Source: Planctomycetota bacterium (GTDB lineage: Bacteria > Planctomycetota > UBA1135 > UBA2386). Taken from it: DNA of 37,903 nucleotides. Shown here piece after piece: positions 25,388-33,435 of this stretch. The notes under the pieces are model-generated. The model saw only the letters and a program-made list of their open reading frames with translations, searched no databases and was not told the DNA's origin. Numbering within the stretch: position 1 is the first letter of the stretch; each line of letters opens with the position of its first letter. Location of the stretch: the NCBI GenBank assembly GCA_016794035.1, contig JAEUHS010000116.1, forward strand, positions 1 through 37,903. Reading direction: 5' to 3'. The position numbers and the translations under genes are program-made.

Positions 25388-26518
25388 ATGCTGCTCACCA
25401 GCGTGATCCTCTGCTGTCTCGGCGCGGCCCGGTCGCCGCAGAGCACGGAGGCGTCGAGCCGGCGCGCCGACGAGGAGCCGTGGTTCTCGCCGCCGCAGGC
25501 CGAACGCTGCGCCGAGGCCGCCGACCGCGGCCTGCGCTGGCTGGCCGCCCAGCAGGCCGTGACCGGTGCCTGGACCGGCCACGTCGGCCACAAGATGCAG
25601 GACGACTACATCCTGCTCGACCAGGCGCTGTCGGTCGAAGGCCAGCAGCGCGAGGGTCGCGGCCACCTCGGCGTCACCGCGCTCGGCGGCCTCGCCTTCC
25701 TGTCCGGCGGCCACCTGCCCGACCGGGGGCCGTACGCCGAGACGGTGCGGCGCGCGCACGACTACGTGGTGCGCTGCGGCCTCGAGAACGGATTCCTCAC
25801 CGACTCCGGCACGCGCATGTACAGCCATGCGTTCGCGACCCTGTTCCTGGCCGAGATCTACGGCATGGCGGCGACCGAGCCGTCGAAGCTCGCGCTGGAG
25901 CGCGCCGTCAACCTGATCGTCGACTGCCAGAACCAGTACGGCGGCTGGCGCTACAACCCGTTCGACCGCGAGACCGACATGTCGGTGACCGTGTGCCAGC
26001 TGCAGGCGCTGCGTGCCGCCCGCAACATCGGCATCCGGGTGCCGACCGGCACCGTCGACCGGGCGCTCGCCTACGTGCGGGCCAGCCGCGTCGAGGCCGG
26101 CGCCGCACGCGGGCTGTTCTACTACAAGATCTACGGCCGCGGCGCCTACCAGAAGGCCAGCGAGTACGCGATCAACGCCGCGGCGCTGACCGCGCTGACC
26201 AGCGCCGGCGTGCACGACGACGAGCTGGCCGACCCGGTGCTGGAGTTCCTGCAGCGCGGTTACGGCACCCTCGCCGACTACCAGCCGACCCACTTCTACT
26301 TCTGGTACGGCAACTACTACGCGGCTCAGGCCTTCTACCAGCACGGGGGTTCCCGCTGCCGCAGGTTCTTTGCCCGGCTCGCCGACGACCTGCTCGCGAC
26401 CCAATTGCGCGACGGGCGCTGGCGCAACGACGTGGGGCCCGGCGACGAGTTCGCGACCGCGGTCGCCTGCATCCTGTTGCAGATGCCCAAGCAGTACCTG
26501 CCGATCTTCCAGCGCTGA
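25388..26518 (+). CDS. Secreted prenyltransferase/squalene-cyclase-fold repeat protein
   Basis: The 376-residue product starts with a short signal sequence (LLTSVILCCLGAA). It then has five or so toroid repeats: GLRWLAAQQAVTGAWTGHVG, LGVTALGGLAFLSGG, YSHAFATLFLAEIYGM, LIVDCQNQYGGWRYNPFDRE, SVTVCQLQALRAARN and YAINAAALTALTSAG. QNQYGGWRY is the QxxxGxW motif of prenyltransferases and squalene cyclases. No DxDD motif is visible, so it is probably not a cyclase. The closing YFWYGNYYAAQAFYQHGG is typical of planctomycete members. It is a second toroid protein besides 3474-5240 but of a different subtype. GACAAT 12 nt before the ATG may be a -10 box. The outer-membrane gene follows after 71 bp. Confidence 0.88.
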   Translation: MLLTSVILCCLGAARSPQSTEASSRRADEEPWFSPPQAERCAEAADRGLRWLAAQQAVTGAWTGHVGHKMQDDYILLDQALSVEGQQREGRGHLGVTALGGLAFLSGGHLPDRGPYAETVRRAHDYVVRCGLENGFLTDSGTRMYSHAFATLFLAEIYGMAATEPSKLALERAVNLIVDCQNQYGGWRYNPFDRETDMSVTVCQLQALRAARNIGIRVPTGTVDRALAYVRASRVEAGAARGLFYYKIYGRGAYQKASEYAINAAALTALTSAGVHDDELADPVLEFLQRGYGTLADYQPTHFYFWYGNYYAAQAFYQHGGSRCRRFFARLADDLLATQLRDGRWRNDVGPGDEFATAVACILLQMPKQYLPIFQR

Positions 26519-26529
26519 CGATTGCCCTT

Positions 26530-26557
26530 GAATCCGCCCCCGCCGTGGTGAGGATTC
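26530..26557. repeat. Short inverted repeat between toroid and outer-membrane genes
   Basis: GAATCC (26530-26535) and GGATTC (26552-26557) flank a 16-nt GC-rich loop in the 71-bp gap. It could be a weak terminator or an operator before the barrel gene. No promoter elements are clear around it. Confidence 0.25.
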
Positions 26558-26589
26558 GGGCCGGTCCAACCAACGGTCAGACAGGGAGT

Positions 26590-27642
26590 ATGGCAAACCA
26601 CACCGCACGTGCAGCTCTTGCTGCGTGCCTCGTCGCCGCGGCAGCCGCGGCGCAGGCACCCGCATCCGAAGACACTCGACTCCGCGGTTTCGAACTGCGC
26701 GACGACTGGGGGGCGCCCGGTGCCCAGGCACCGCAGGGCGAGGACTACTCGCTGCATCGCCTGTTCCAGGAACACCACGGCGACTTCATGAACCGCCGCG
26801 AGCGGTTCACGCCGCAGATCGATCTGCGCGCCAGCCTGCTGCCGAACCAGCGCATCCGCCACGAGCCCGGCCACTTCGACATGCTGGGCTACGGCCTCGA
26901 CATCGATGCGCCGATCCTGGTCTCGACGGATGGCTACCTGAAGATCGGCACCTACGCGCACGGGCGGCACTACCAGTACTCGAGCCAGTTCGGCACCCGC
27001 GGCAACGCCAGCGGGCTCGGCGACGAGAGCCTCTACGCCATCGGCGTCAAGCTCGGCTTCGGCGTGTTCCTGAGCGACAACGTGCTGCTCGAGGTGGAGT
27101 CGGCGCCCGGCGTCTGGTCCGACCTCGACGGAGGCCTGCACCACGAGGACTACGACTATCCCTCGTTCGCGACCGTCACGGTGCGCGCGACCGAGAGCCT
27201 CTTCTTCAAGATCGGCGCCCGCTACAACCAGGTCTACGAGGACGCTCCCTACCTGCCCGTGCTCGGCATGAACGTCGAGATCGTCGACGGCTTCCGCTTC
27301 GACCTCTCGCTGCCCGAACACCTCGAGTTCTCGTTCTGGCCCTCGGCCGCCACCGGCATCCTGGTCGGCGCCGAGATCACCGGCGCCGAATACCACGTGC
27401 GCACGTCGCTGGCCGGCCAGGAAGCCAATCCGCCCGGTCGCGACAACCTGCGCGTGCAGGAGATCGTCACCTACCTCGGTCTGCTGCACCGCATGAACGA
27501 CTACACGTCGTTCACGCTGCGCGCGGGCGCCGTCGTCGCCGGCGACTACGACCTGACCAGCGGCGCCAACGGCTTCAACAACGCCGAGGGTTCGCTGAGC
27601 GGCGGCTTCTTCGCCGACTTCTCGTTCGGCGTGAACTTCTGA
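26590..27642 (+). CDS. Outer-membrane beta-barrel protein, unknown function (DUF6268-like)
   Basis: The 350-residue product begins with a signal peptide ending in AAAAAAQA near residue 22. The body alternates polar and hydrophobic residues in strand-sized blocks: FTPQIDLRASLLP, YLKIGTYAHGRHYQYSS, YAIGVKLGFGVFLSDNVLLEVE, FATVTVRATESLFFKIGARYN, FRFDLSLPEHLEFSFWP and SFTLRAGAVVAGDY. It ends FADFSFGVNF with a C-terminal phenylalanine, the classical signal for outer-membrane barrel assembly. It resembles the DUF6268 family of planctomycete and Bacteroidetes proteins; that name is my best guess. GGGAG stands directly before the ATG, too close for normal use. The stop codon lies inside a long hairpin (27635-27671). 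Confidence 0.85.
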   Translation: MANHTARAALAACLVAAAAAAQAPASEDTRLRGFELRDDWGAPGAQAPQGEDYSLHRLFQEHHGDFMNRRERFTPQIDLRASLLPNQRIRHEPGHFDMLGYGLDIDAPILVSTDGYLKIGTYAHGRHYQYSSQFGTRGNASGLGDESLYAIGVKLGFGVFLSDNVLLEVESAPGVWSDLDGGLHHEDYDYPSFATVTVRATESLFFKIGARYNQVYEDAPYLPVLGMNVEIVDGFRFDLSLPEHLEFSFWPSAATGILVGAEITGAEYHVRTSLAGQEANPPGRDNLRVQEIVTYLGLLHRMNDYTSFTLRAGAVVAGDYDLTSGANGFNNAEGSLSGGFFADFSFGVNF

Positions 27643-27671
27643 TCTGCTCGCGCCGCGAGCAGATCCGAAGT
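27635..27671. terminator. Near-perfect 37-nt palindrome over the barrel gene stop
   Basis: ACTTC-T-GATCTGCTCGCG is followed by one base and the mirrored arm CGCGAGCAGATC-C-GAAGT, giving 17 base pairs with one mismatch. The barrel gene TGA (27640-27642) is in the left arm. There is no U-tract. It is one of the strongest inverted repeats in the window and is best read as a transcript-end or RNA-protecting hairpin. Confidence 0.65.
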
Positions 27672-27921
27672 CGCTTGCCCGCAGGGCGGCCGGGTGGACA
27701 ACAACGCCACGAGGACGCACGCGGCCCGGACACGCCCTGCGGCGCCGCTCGCTTCGCCACCTGAGCCAATAGCTGCTCATGGTGGCGTCGCCCGCACGCC
27801 ACGACCTGCCTCGCCCCGCCGGCGCAGCGGTGCTGGATGCTCCCGATCGCCGGCGTACTGCCACCGCGTGGCGCCGGCACATCGGCAACTCTGACGTGGT
27901 TCGCCCTGCGGGCGAACCGCG
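27643..27921. other. 279-bp convergent intergenic region with repeats, no convincing gene
   Basis: Between the barrel and arginase stops I find no supported coding sequence. The region holds the outer parts of two strong hairpins, an inner repeat GTGGCGT/ACGCCAC (near 27782-27802), and the core GCCCGCAGGGC near 27677. That core recurs, in reverse complement, in the hairpin loop at 27889-27927. A short RNA or a remnant repeat element is possible but not shown. A 66-codon plus-strand frame at 27694 has no ribosome site and no recognisable protein. Confidence 0.6.
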
Positions 27922-27927
27922 TCAGAG
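27889..27927. terminator. 18-bp hairpin over the arginase stop codon
   Basis: CTCTGACG-T-GGTTCGCCC, loop TGC, then GGGCGAACC-G-CGTCAGAG: 17 Watson-Crick pairs plus one wobble. The arginase stop (TGA on the minus strand, 27922-27924) is in the stem. As with the barrel gene, the stop codon is part of the structure and no U-tract follows. Confidence 0.65.
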
Positions 27928-28851
27928 GATGCGCTTGCCGAACGCGCTGAGGATCACGTCGACGGCGACCTCGCCGGACTGGTTCTTCACGTCGAGGATC
28001 GGGTTCAGCTCGGTGACCTCGAGGCTGGTCATGCGGCCGGTGTCGCTGACCATCTCCATCAGCAGGTTCGCCTCGCGCCAGCTGATCCCGCCCTTCACCG
28101 GCGTGCCGGTACCGGGCACGTCGCGCGGATCCATGCCGTCGAGATCGAACGAGACGTGGAAGCCGGCGGTGCCCTGGTTGACGAAACCGATCGCCTCCTG
28201 CATCACGGCGCGCATGCCGCGCTCGTCGACGTCGCGCATCGTGTAGGCGTGGATGCCGGACTGCTTGATGTTCTTGCGCTCGTTCTCGTCGATGTCGCGG
28301 ATGCCGATCAGGCACACGTTCTCGCGCGCGACCTTCGGCGAGAAGCCGCCCATCTCGACCAGCCGCGGGTGGCCGAGGCCGAGCACCGTCGCCAGCGGCA
28401 TGCCGTGGATGTTGCCGGACGGCGAACTCTCGGGCGTGTTCATGTCGCCGTGGGCGTCGACCCAGATCAGGCCGACCTTCTCGTCGCGGCTGCGGAAGTA
28501 CTCGCTGACGCCGGACACGGTGCCGATCGCGATGCTGTGATCGCCGCCGAGTACGACCGGGATCTCGCCGAGCTCCAGTGAACGGCGCACGCGCAGGCGC
28601 AGCCGGTTGCAGACGTGGTAGATCGGCTCGAGGTAGCGCGCGTTCGCGGTGCCGGGATCGCGGGTCTCGGGCGCGGGCACGCCGACGTCGCCGTCGTCTT
28701 CGACGCGCAGCCCGAGCTGGCGCAGCCCCTGGCTGACGCCGGCGATGCGGATCGCGGAGGGTCCCATGTCGACGCCACGGCGGCCGGCGCCGAGGTCCAT
28801 CGGCACCCCGACGAGGCGAACGGTCTTCTGCGTGGTTTCGGTCTGGCTCAT
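27922..28851 (-). CDS. rocF: Arginase
   Basis: The 309-residue product hydrolyses arginine to ornithine and urea with a two-manganese site. All ligand motifs are present: GGDHS (His105), DAHGDMN (Asp132, His134, Asp136) and SFDLDGMDP (Asp236, Asp238). ASSPSGNIHGMPL-type binding residues appear as PESSPSGNIHGMP, and the arginase-specific DPRDVPGTGTPVKGG and SLEVTELNP follow. The SGNIHGMP and GTGTP segments favour true arginase over agmatinase. It is the last gene of a run with SAM hydrolase 15 nt upstream. A TAGACT box 12 nt before the ATG overlaps the upstream stop and is probably fortuitous. Confidence 0.96.
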   Translation of the reverse strand: MSQTETTQKTVRLVGVPMDLGAGRRGVDMGPSAIRIAGVSQGLRQLGLRVEDDGDVGVPAPETRDPGTANARYLEPIYHVCNRLRLRVRRSLELGEIPVVLGGDHSIAIGTVSGVSEYFRSRDEKVGLIWVDAHGDMNTPESSPSGNIHGMPLATVLGLGHPRLVEMGGFSPKVARENVCLIGIRDIDENERKNIKQSGIHAYTMRDVDERGMRAVMQEAIGFVNQGTAGFHVSFDLDGMDPRDVPGTGTPVKGGISWREANLLMEMVSDTGRMTSLEVTELNPILDVKNQSGEVAVDVILSAFGKRIL

Positions 28852-28866
28852 GGGCGGGCGACCAGT

Positions 28867-29634
28867 CTACGCGCCGTCGAGCCGGATCGCAGCGCCGCGC
28901 CGCAAACCCAGTGTCACCGCCGCGTTGCCGCCGTGGACCGCGATCTCGAGCCGACCATGCGAGCCTACCACCGCCACCGGTTCGCCGTGCGGCACGTCGC
29001 CGTAGGTGCCGCGGATCGGCACCGTGCGGTCGCCGACCACGACGGCGCGTGCGGCTCCGATCGCCGCGGCCGACACGTTGCTGATCAGGTTGCCGTAGCC
29101 GTCGACTTGCACGATGCGCGGCGTGCCGCCGAACAGGTCGTCGCCGCGGCGCCAGTCGTCGACGCGCGGCCCGAGCGCCGTGAAGCCGTAGCGCCCGCTC
29201 GCCAGCCAGCCGGCGACGGGCGCCAGCACGTCGCGGCCATGGAACGTGCGCGACACGTCGCGCAGGCCGAGGCGGCCGGCGTCGAGGGCGCGCACGGCTG
29301 CGTCGGGGTCGCGCGCCAGCACGGTTCCCAACAGCCCGTTGTCGGGCGCCAGCCAGTAGCACCCGTGCGCCGACGCCGCGAGCAGGCGTCGCGCAGTGCC
29401 GACGCCGGGGTCGACGACGGCGGTGTGCACGGTGCCGACCGGGAAGTGACCGATCGCCGCCACGAGGTGGAACGCCCCCGCCACCAGGTCCTGCGGCGGC
29501 ACGTCGTGGCCGAGGTCGACGATCGTGGCCTTGGGATGGACCCGCAACAGCGCGCCCTTCATGACGCCGACATACGGGTCGCGGTGACCGAAGTCGGTCA
29601 GGAACACGACGATGCCGGACGGGCGCGGTGGCAT
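28867..29634 (-). CDS. S-adenosyl-L-methionine hydrolase (adenosine-forming), DUF62
   Basis: The 255-residue product matches the SAM hydroxide adenosyltransferase family, which splits SAM with water into adenosine and methionine. Family motifs appear in order: FLTDFGHRDPYVGVMKG, VDPGVGTARR, LAPDNGLL, FHGRDVLAP and VDGYGNLISN. The catalytic Asp-Arg-His set aligns as Asp75, Arg82 and His132, with the same 7-residue spacing between the first two as in the archaeal reference protein. It is distinct from fluorinases, which carry an extra loop. It lies 7 nt after the phosphomannomutase stop and 15 nt before arginase. Confidence 0.93.
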   Translation of the reverse strand: MPPRPSGIVVFLTDFGHRDPYVGVMKGALLRVHPKATIVDLGHDVPPQDLVAGAFHLVAAIGHFPVGTVHTAVVDPGVGTARRLLAASAHGCYWLAPDNGLLGTVLARDPDAAVRALDAGRLGLRDVSRTFHGRDVLAPVAGWLASGRYGFTALGPRVDDWRRGDDLFGGTPRIVQVDGYGNLISNVSAAAIGAARAVVVGDRTVPIRGTYGDVPHGEPVAVVGSHGRLEIAVHGGNAAVTLGLRRGAAIRLDGA

Positions 29635-29641
29635 GCGCGGA

Positions 29642-30979
29642 CTAGTGGTCGACCGGATGGCCGAGGATCGCGAACAGCTCGTCGCGCTTCTGCACCATCA
29701 ACGGCTTCGTGTCGGCCTCCAGGCACATGCGCAGGAACGGCTCGGTGTTGCTCGGGCGCACGTTCACCCACCAGGTCGGATACGTGACCGTGATGCCGTC
29801 GAGGAAGTCGATCTTCGCGTCCTTGTACTTCGCCTCGACCTGCTGCATCAGCGCCGCCTTGTCGTCGACCTTGAAGTTGATCTCGCCGGTGCCGAAGTAC
29901 TTGCGCAGCGGGTCGGCCGCCTGCTTCAGCGTCTTCTGCTCCTGGCTGAGCTGGTTCATCACCAGGATCGCCGCCAGCACGCCGCAGTCGGTGAAGTAGT
30001 TCTCGGCGAAGTAGAAGTGGCCGGACAGCTCGCCGCCGCCGATGCAGTCGGTGCGGCGCATGGTCTCCTTCATGAACGAGTGGCCGACGCGCTCGCGCAC
30101 CGGGCGGCCGCCGAGCTTCCTGATCTCCTCGGGCACGACCTTGCTCGAGCGCAGGTCGTAGATGATGCCCTTGCCCGGATGCCGCTGCAGCATGCCGCGC
30201 GCGAGGATCACGGTGATCAGGTCGGCGTGCACGGTGCGGCCGTCCTCGTCGACGAACGCACAGCGGTCGGCGTCGCCGTCGAACGCCAGCCCGAGCGGCG
30301 CTCGGTGCTTCTTGACCAGCGCGCGCAGGTCGTCGAGGTTCGACTCCTTCAGCGGGTTCGCCTCGTGGTTCGGGAAGGTGCCGTCGAGCTGCTGGTACAA
30401 CGACACGACCTTCAGGCCCGGGATCGCCGCGAAGATCGCCGGCGACTCGTTGGCGCCCATGCCGTTGGCGTAGTCGACGCAGATCGTCATCGGCTGGATG
30501 CCCTTGGCGAAGCTCGCGATGTGGGCGACCCAGTCCCGCATCAGGTCGACCTGGTCGCGCTTGCCCTTGCGCGCGGCCGGCTTCAGGTCCGGCCCGTGCA
30601 CCAGCTGCTCGATGTCCTTGATGCCGGTGTCGCCGGACAACGGGCGCGCCTCGGCGCGACACAACTTGAAGCCGATGTACTGCTTCGGATTGTGCGACGC
30701 GGTCACCGCCATGCCGCCGTCGCACGGCAGCTTGCCGATCGCGTAGTAGACCATCGGCGTCGACGCGAGGCCGATGTCGATCACGTCGCAGCCCTGCGAC
30801 AGCATGCCGTCGATCACGGCGTCCTGGATCTCGGGCGCCATCGTGCGCATGTCGCGCCCGACGACGAGTCGCTTGCTGCCGAGGTGGTGAACCATCGCCG
30901 CGCCGATCTTCTGGGCGATCTTGCGGTCGATCTGGTCGGGGTAGGTGCCGCGGATGTCGTAGGCCTTGAAGATGCTCAC
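29642..30979 (-). CDS. manB: Phosphomannomutase/phosphoglucomutase (ManB/CpsG type)
   Basis: From GTG 30979 the product has 445 residues. It starts FKAYDIRGTYPDQI, then GRDMR, TASHNPKQYIGFKLCR with the phosphoserine Ser95, and GDTGIKDIEQL typical of CpsG. The metal loop is FDGDADR (Asp234, 236, 238). GGGELSGHFYF is the sugar-binding loop and RPSNTEPFLR the phosphate loop. It interconverts mannose-6-phosphate and mannose-1-phosphate (probably also the glucose pair) for GDP-mannose and envelope glycans. GTG is preferred because AAGGA lies about 8 nt upstream and the conserved N-terminus starts immediately. It is 13 nt after the threonine aldolase stop. Confidence 0.95.
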   Translation of the reverse strand: MSIFKAYDIRGTYPDQIDRKIAQKIGAAMVHHLGSKRLVVGRDMRTMAPEIQDAVIDGMLSQGCDVIDIGLASTPMVYYAIGKLPCDGGMAVTASHNPKQYIGFKLCRAEARPLSGDTGIKDIEQLVHGPDLKPAARKGKRDQVDLMRDWVAHIASFAKGIQPMTICVDYANGMGANESPAIFAAIPGLKVVSLYQQLDGTFPNHEANPLKESNLDDLRALVKKHRAPLGLAFDGDADRCAFVDEDGRTVHADLITVILARGMLQRHPGKGIIYDLRSSKVVPEEIRKLGGRPVRERVGHSFMKETMRRTDCIGGGELSGHFYFAENYFTDCGVLAAILVMNQLSQEQKTLKQAADPLRKYFGTGEINFKVDDKAALMQQVEAKYKDAKIDFLDGITVTYPTWWVNVRPSNTEPFLRMCLEADTKPLMVQKRDELFAILGHPVDH

Positions 30980-30992
30980 GGGAGGGTTCCTT

Positions 30993-32051
30993 TCACGAGG
31001 GCGAGGGAGTCGGAGACGCCGCCGGCACGAACGTGCGGCAGGCATCGAGGCAGCGCTGCACCATCGCGTCGTCGACGTCGCGGTGCAGCACGAAACGCAG
31101 GCGGCGCGGGCCGGCGCCCGCCGCGAGCACGCCGCAGCGCTGCAGGTGGGCCTGCAGCTGGTCGGGTTCGCCGGCGCGCAGATCGGCCATGACGATGTTG
31201 CTGTCGACCACCGCGGGGTCGACGGCGAGAAACGGCAGCTCGGCGAGCCCGCGCGCGAGCCGCTGCGCGCGGTCGTGGTCGTGCGCGAGCAGCGCCGGGC
31301 CGTCGCGCAGGGCCAGCAGCCCGGCGGCGGCGATCACGCCGGCCTGCCGCATGCCGCCACCGAACGCCTTGCGCACGCGGCGCGCCTGGGCGACGAAGTC
31401 GGTGCTGCCCGCGAGCATCGAGCCGACCGGCGCCCCGAGGCCCTTGCTGAGGCACAGCGACACCGAGTCGGCGCTGGCGACCAGGTCCCGCGCCGGGCAG
31501 CCGAGCGCCACCGCGGCGTTCAACAGCCGCGCGCCGTCGACGTGCACCGCGAGTCCGTGCCGCCGCGCCGCGGCCGCGAGCGCCGACATCGTGGCGACGT
31601 TCGCGACCCGACCACCGGCCATGTTGTGCGTGTTCTCGAGCACCAGCAGCCGCGACCGCGGGTGGTGCGGGTCGTCGCTGCGCACCGCGCCCTCGACCTG
31701 CGCCGGCGTCGGAAAGCCGCCCGGCGCCGCCAGCAGCCGCACCTGCGTGCCCGACAGGCGCGCGATGCCGCCGCCCTCGAACAAGTAGACGTGCGAGCGG
31801 TCCTCGCAGATCAGCTCGTCTCCGGGCCGGCAGTGCACGTGGATCGCGGCCTGGTTCGCCATCGTGCCCGACGGCAGGAACAGCGCGGCCGGCTTGCCGA
31901 GCAGGGCCGCCGCCTCCTGCTCGAGCCGGCGCACGGTCGGATCCTCGCCGCGCACGTCGTCGCCGACCTCGGCCGTCGCCATGGCCCGGCGCATCGCCTC
32001 GGTGGGCAACGTGCTGGTGTCACTGCGGAAGTCGGCGATCGGTACGGACAT
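30993..32051 (-). CDS. ltaE: Low-specificity L-threonine aldolase
   Basis: The 352-residue PLP enzyme cleaves threonine or allo-threonine to glycine and acetaldehyde. DFRSDTSTLPTEAMRRAM is the N-terminal signature. GDDVRGEDPTVRRLE is intact. FLPSGTMANQAAI binds the cofactor phosphate, His87 in RSHVYLFE stacks on the ring, Asp172 in HVDGARL pairs with the pyridine nitrogen, and Lys203 in SLCLSKGLGAPVGS forms the Schiff base. ATG 32051 starts the family N-terminus inside a longer open frame. It heads the metabolic run down to arginase and is divergent from the MFS gene. Confidence 0.95.
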   Translation of the reverse strand: MSVPIADFRSDTSTLPTEAMRRAMATAEVGDDVRGEDPTVRRLEQEAAALLGKPAALFLPSGTMANQAAIHVHCRPGDELICEDRSHVYLFEGGGIARLSGTQVRLLAAPGGFPTPAQVEGAVRSDDPHHPRSRLLVLENTHNMAGGRVANVATMSALAAAARRHGLAVHVDGARLLNAAVALGCPARDLVASADSVSLCLSKGLGAPVGSMLAGSTDFVAQARRVRKAFGGGMRQAGVIAAAGLLALRDGPALLAHDHDRAQRLARGLAELPFLAVDPAVVDSNIVMADLRAGEPDQLQAHLQRCGVLAAGAGPRRLRFVLHRDVDDAMVQRCLDACRTFVPAASPTPSPS

Positions 32052-32156
32052 CGCGGCGGCTGAGGATGCCCTGGCAGGACCCGATTGCAAGCCGCCGCGA
32101 GCGGGCGCGCGGAGAACGTCGTTGCAGCCGTCGCCGGCGGCGGTGAAGGTGCCCGC

Positions 32157-33407
32157 TTGTCGCCCCTCGACCGGCAACTGCGACTGCTGCGCGCCTACGC
32201 GCTGGTGACGTACCCGTTCGCGTGCGTGCCGTTCCTGTTCCTGTTCTTCCGCCACCATGGCATGGGCGAAGGCGACTACGGCGAGATCGTCTCGGCCTAC
32301 TACCTGGCGATGTTCACGGCCGAGGTGCCGACCGGCGTGCTGGCCGACCGCTTCGGCAGGAAGCGCATGCTGCTGCTCGGCCCGCTGCTGCTGGCCGCCG
32401 GCTTCGGCACGCTGGTCCTGGCGCCGACGTACGGCGGCTTCCTCACCGGCGAAGTGCTGCTCGGACTCGGCCACGCGGTGCTGTCCGGGCCGCCGACGGT
32501 GATGCTCTACGAGACGCTGCGCGAACACGGCCAGGAGCACCGCTACCTCGCCGAGGAGAGCCGCATCGCCGCGCTGCGCATGCTCGGCACCGGCACCGCG
32601 TTCCTGCTCGGCGGCGCATGCGCGCGCTGGGGCAACGCCACGCGCGACGCCTACGCGGTCTCGATCGTGCTGACCAGCTGCCTGTGCGTCGTCGCGGCCG
32701 CGATCGCGCTCGGAGTGCACGAACCGCCGGCGAACGCGCCGATACGACCGCGCGACTTCCTGCGCCACGTGCGCCGCGACCTCGCGCGGCCGGCCGTGGC
32801 GTGGCTGCTCGCCTACTGGGTGGTGCTGTTCACGCTGCTGCGCTATCCGTTCCACAACTACCAGCCGTACCTGGCCGCCGCCGGCCGGCAGGAGCCGCTG
32901 CTGCTGGACCCGCTGTTCGTCGGCGTGCTGTTCGCGGCGATGAACCTGGCCGCGGCGCCGCTGAGTTCGCTGGTGCCGCGCCTGGTCGCCACGGTCGGCC
33001 GGCGCGTGCTGTTCTGGGGCATGCCGCTGCTGCTGTGCGTCTCGCTGCTGGTGATGGCCGGCGAACGCCACGCCAGCGGGGCTGCCGACGCATCGACCCG
33101 GCTGGTCTGGCTCGGCGTGGCGATGTTCTTCGTCCAGCAGGTGCCGTTCGGCATGCACTGGGCGCTGCTCTACGAGTTCGTCAACCACCGCATCGGCGCG
33201 TCCGTGCGCACCACGGTGCTGTCGGCGCTGTCGCTCGGTACCCGCTGCTGCTACGCGGCCTGCAACGTCGCGCTGTTCCACGCCCAGGAACGGAACGGCC
33301 TGGCCGCCACGCTGGCCGTCGTCGCCGGCCTCGGCATCGCCGCGACCTGCGCCGTCATGTGGCTGCGCCCGCGCGGGCTGCTGCGCGGCACCGGACCGGC
33401 GGCCTGA
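32157..33407 (+). CDS. Major facilitator superfamily transporter
   Basis: The product has 416 residues from TTG 32157, with about twelve hydrophobic segments. The first is YALVTYPFACVPFLFLFF. The loop 2-3 motif A is clear as TGVLADRFGRKRMLLLGPLL, and segment 5 GTGTAFLLGGACARWG precedes the central loop (PPANAPIRPRDFLRHVRRDL). The substrate cannot be told; relatives export drugs or move small organic molecules by proton exchange. No ATG lies before the first membrane segment. TTG 32157 has a GAAGG-like ribosome site; TTG 32085 would add 24 residues. It is divergent from the threonine aldolase gene. Confidence 0.87.
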   Translation: MSPLDRQLRLLRAYALVTYPFACVPFLFLFFRHHGMGEGDYGEIVSAYYLAMFTAEVPTGVLADRFGRKRMLLLGPLLLAAGFGTLVLAPTYGGFLTGEVLLGLGHAVLSGPPTVMLYETLREHGQEHRYLAEESRIAALRMLGTGTAFLLGGACARWGNATRDAYAVSIVLTSCLCVVAAAIALGVHEPPANAPIRPRDFLRHVRRDLARPAVAWLLAYWVVLFTLLRYPFHNYQPYLAAAGRQEPLLLDPLFVGVLFAAMNLAAAPLSSLVPRLVATVGRRVLFWGMPLLLCVSLLVMAGERHASGAADASTRLVWLGVAMFFVQQVPFGMHWALLYEFVNHRIGASVRTTVLSALSLGTRCCYAACNVALFHAQERNGLAATLAVVAGLGIAATCAVMWLRPRGLLRGTGPAA

Positions 33408-33426
33408 AGGACCCCCGCCGAGGCCG
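33400..33426. terminator. Inverted repeat over the MFS gene stop
   Basis: CGGCCT (33400-33405) pairs with AGGCCG (33421-33426) across a 15-nt loop. The stem begins inside the last codon and covers the first base of the stop. No U-tract. It sits between the convergent MFS and HEAT-VWA genes. Confidence 0.3.
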
Positions 33427-33435
33427 ACGACCCGC

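Noticed and set aside
27640..27671. TGA followed by a hairpin at the end of the barrel gene, read as a selenocysteine codon with SECIS
   Set aside because: The protein ends in the barrel signature with terminal Phe right before TGA, the hairpin already starts upstream of the TGA, and no protein homology continues beyond it.
27694..27894. A 66-codon plus-strand frame in the convergent gap
   Set aside because: No ribosome site, no recognisable protein, Arg/Pro/Ala-rich as random GC-rich sequence, and overlaps hairpins.
28864..28869. TAGACT before arginase as a leaderless promoter
   Set aside because: Its TAG is the stop codon of the SAM hydrolase gene and the spacing (12 nt) differs from the other boxes, so it is probably coincidental.
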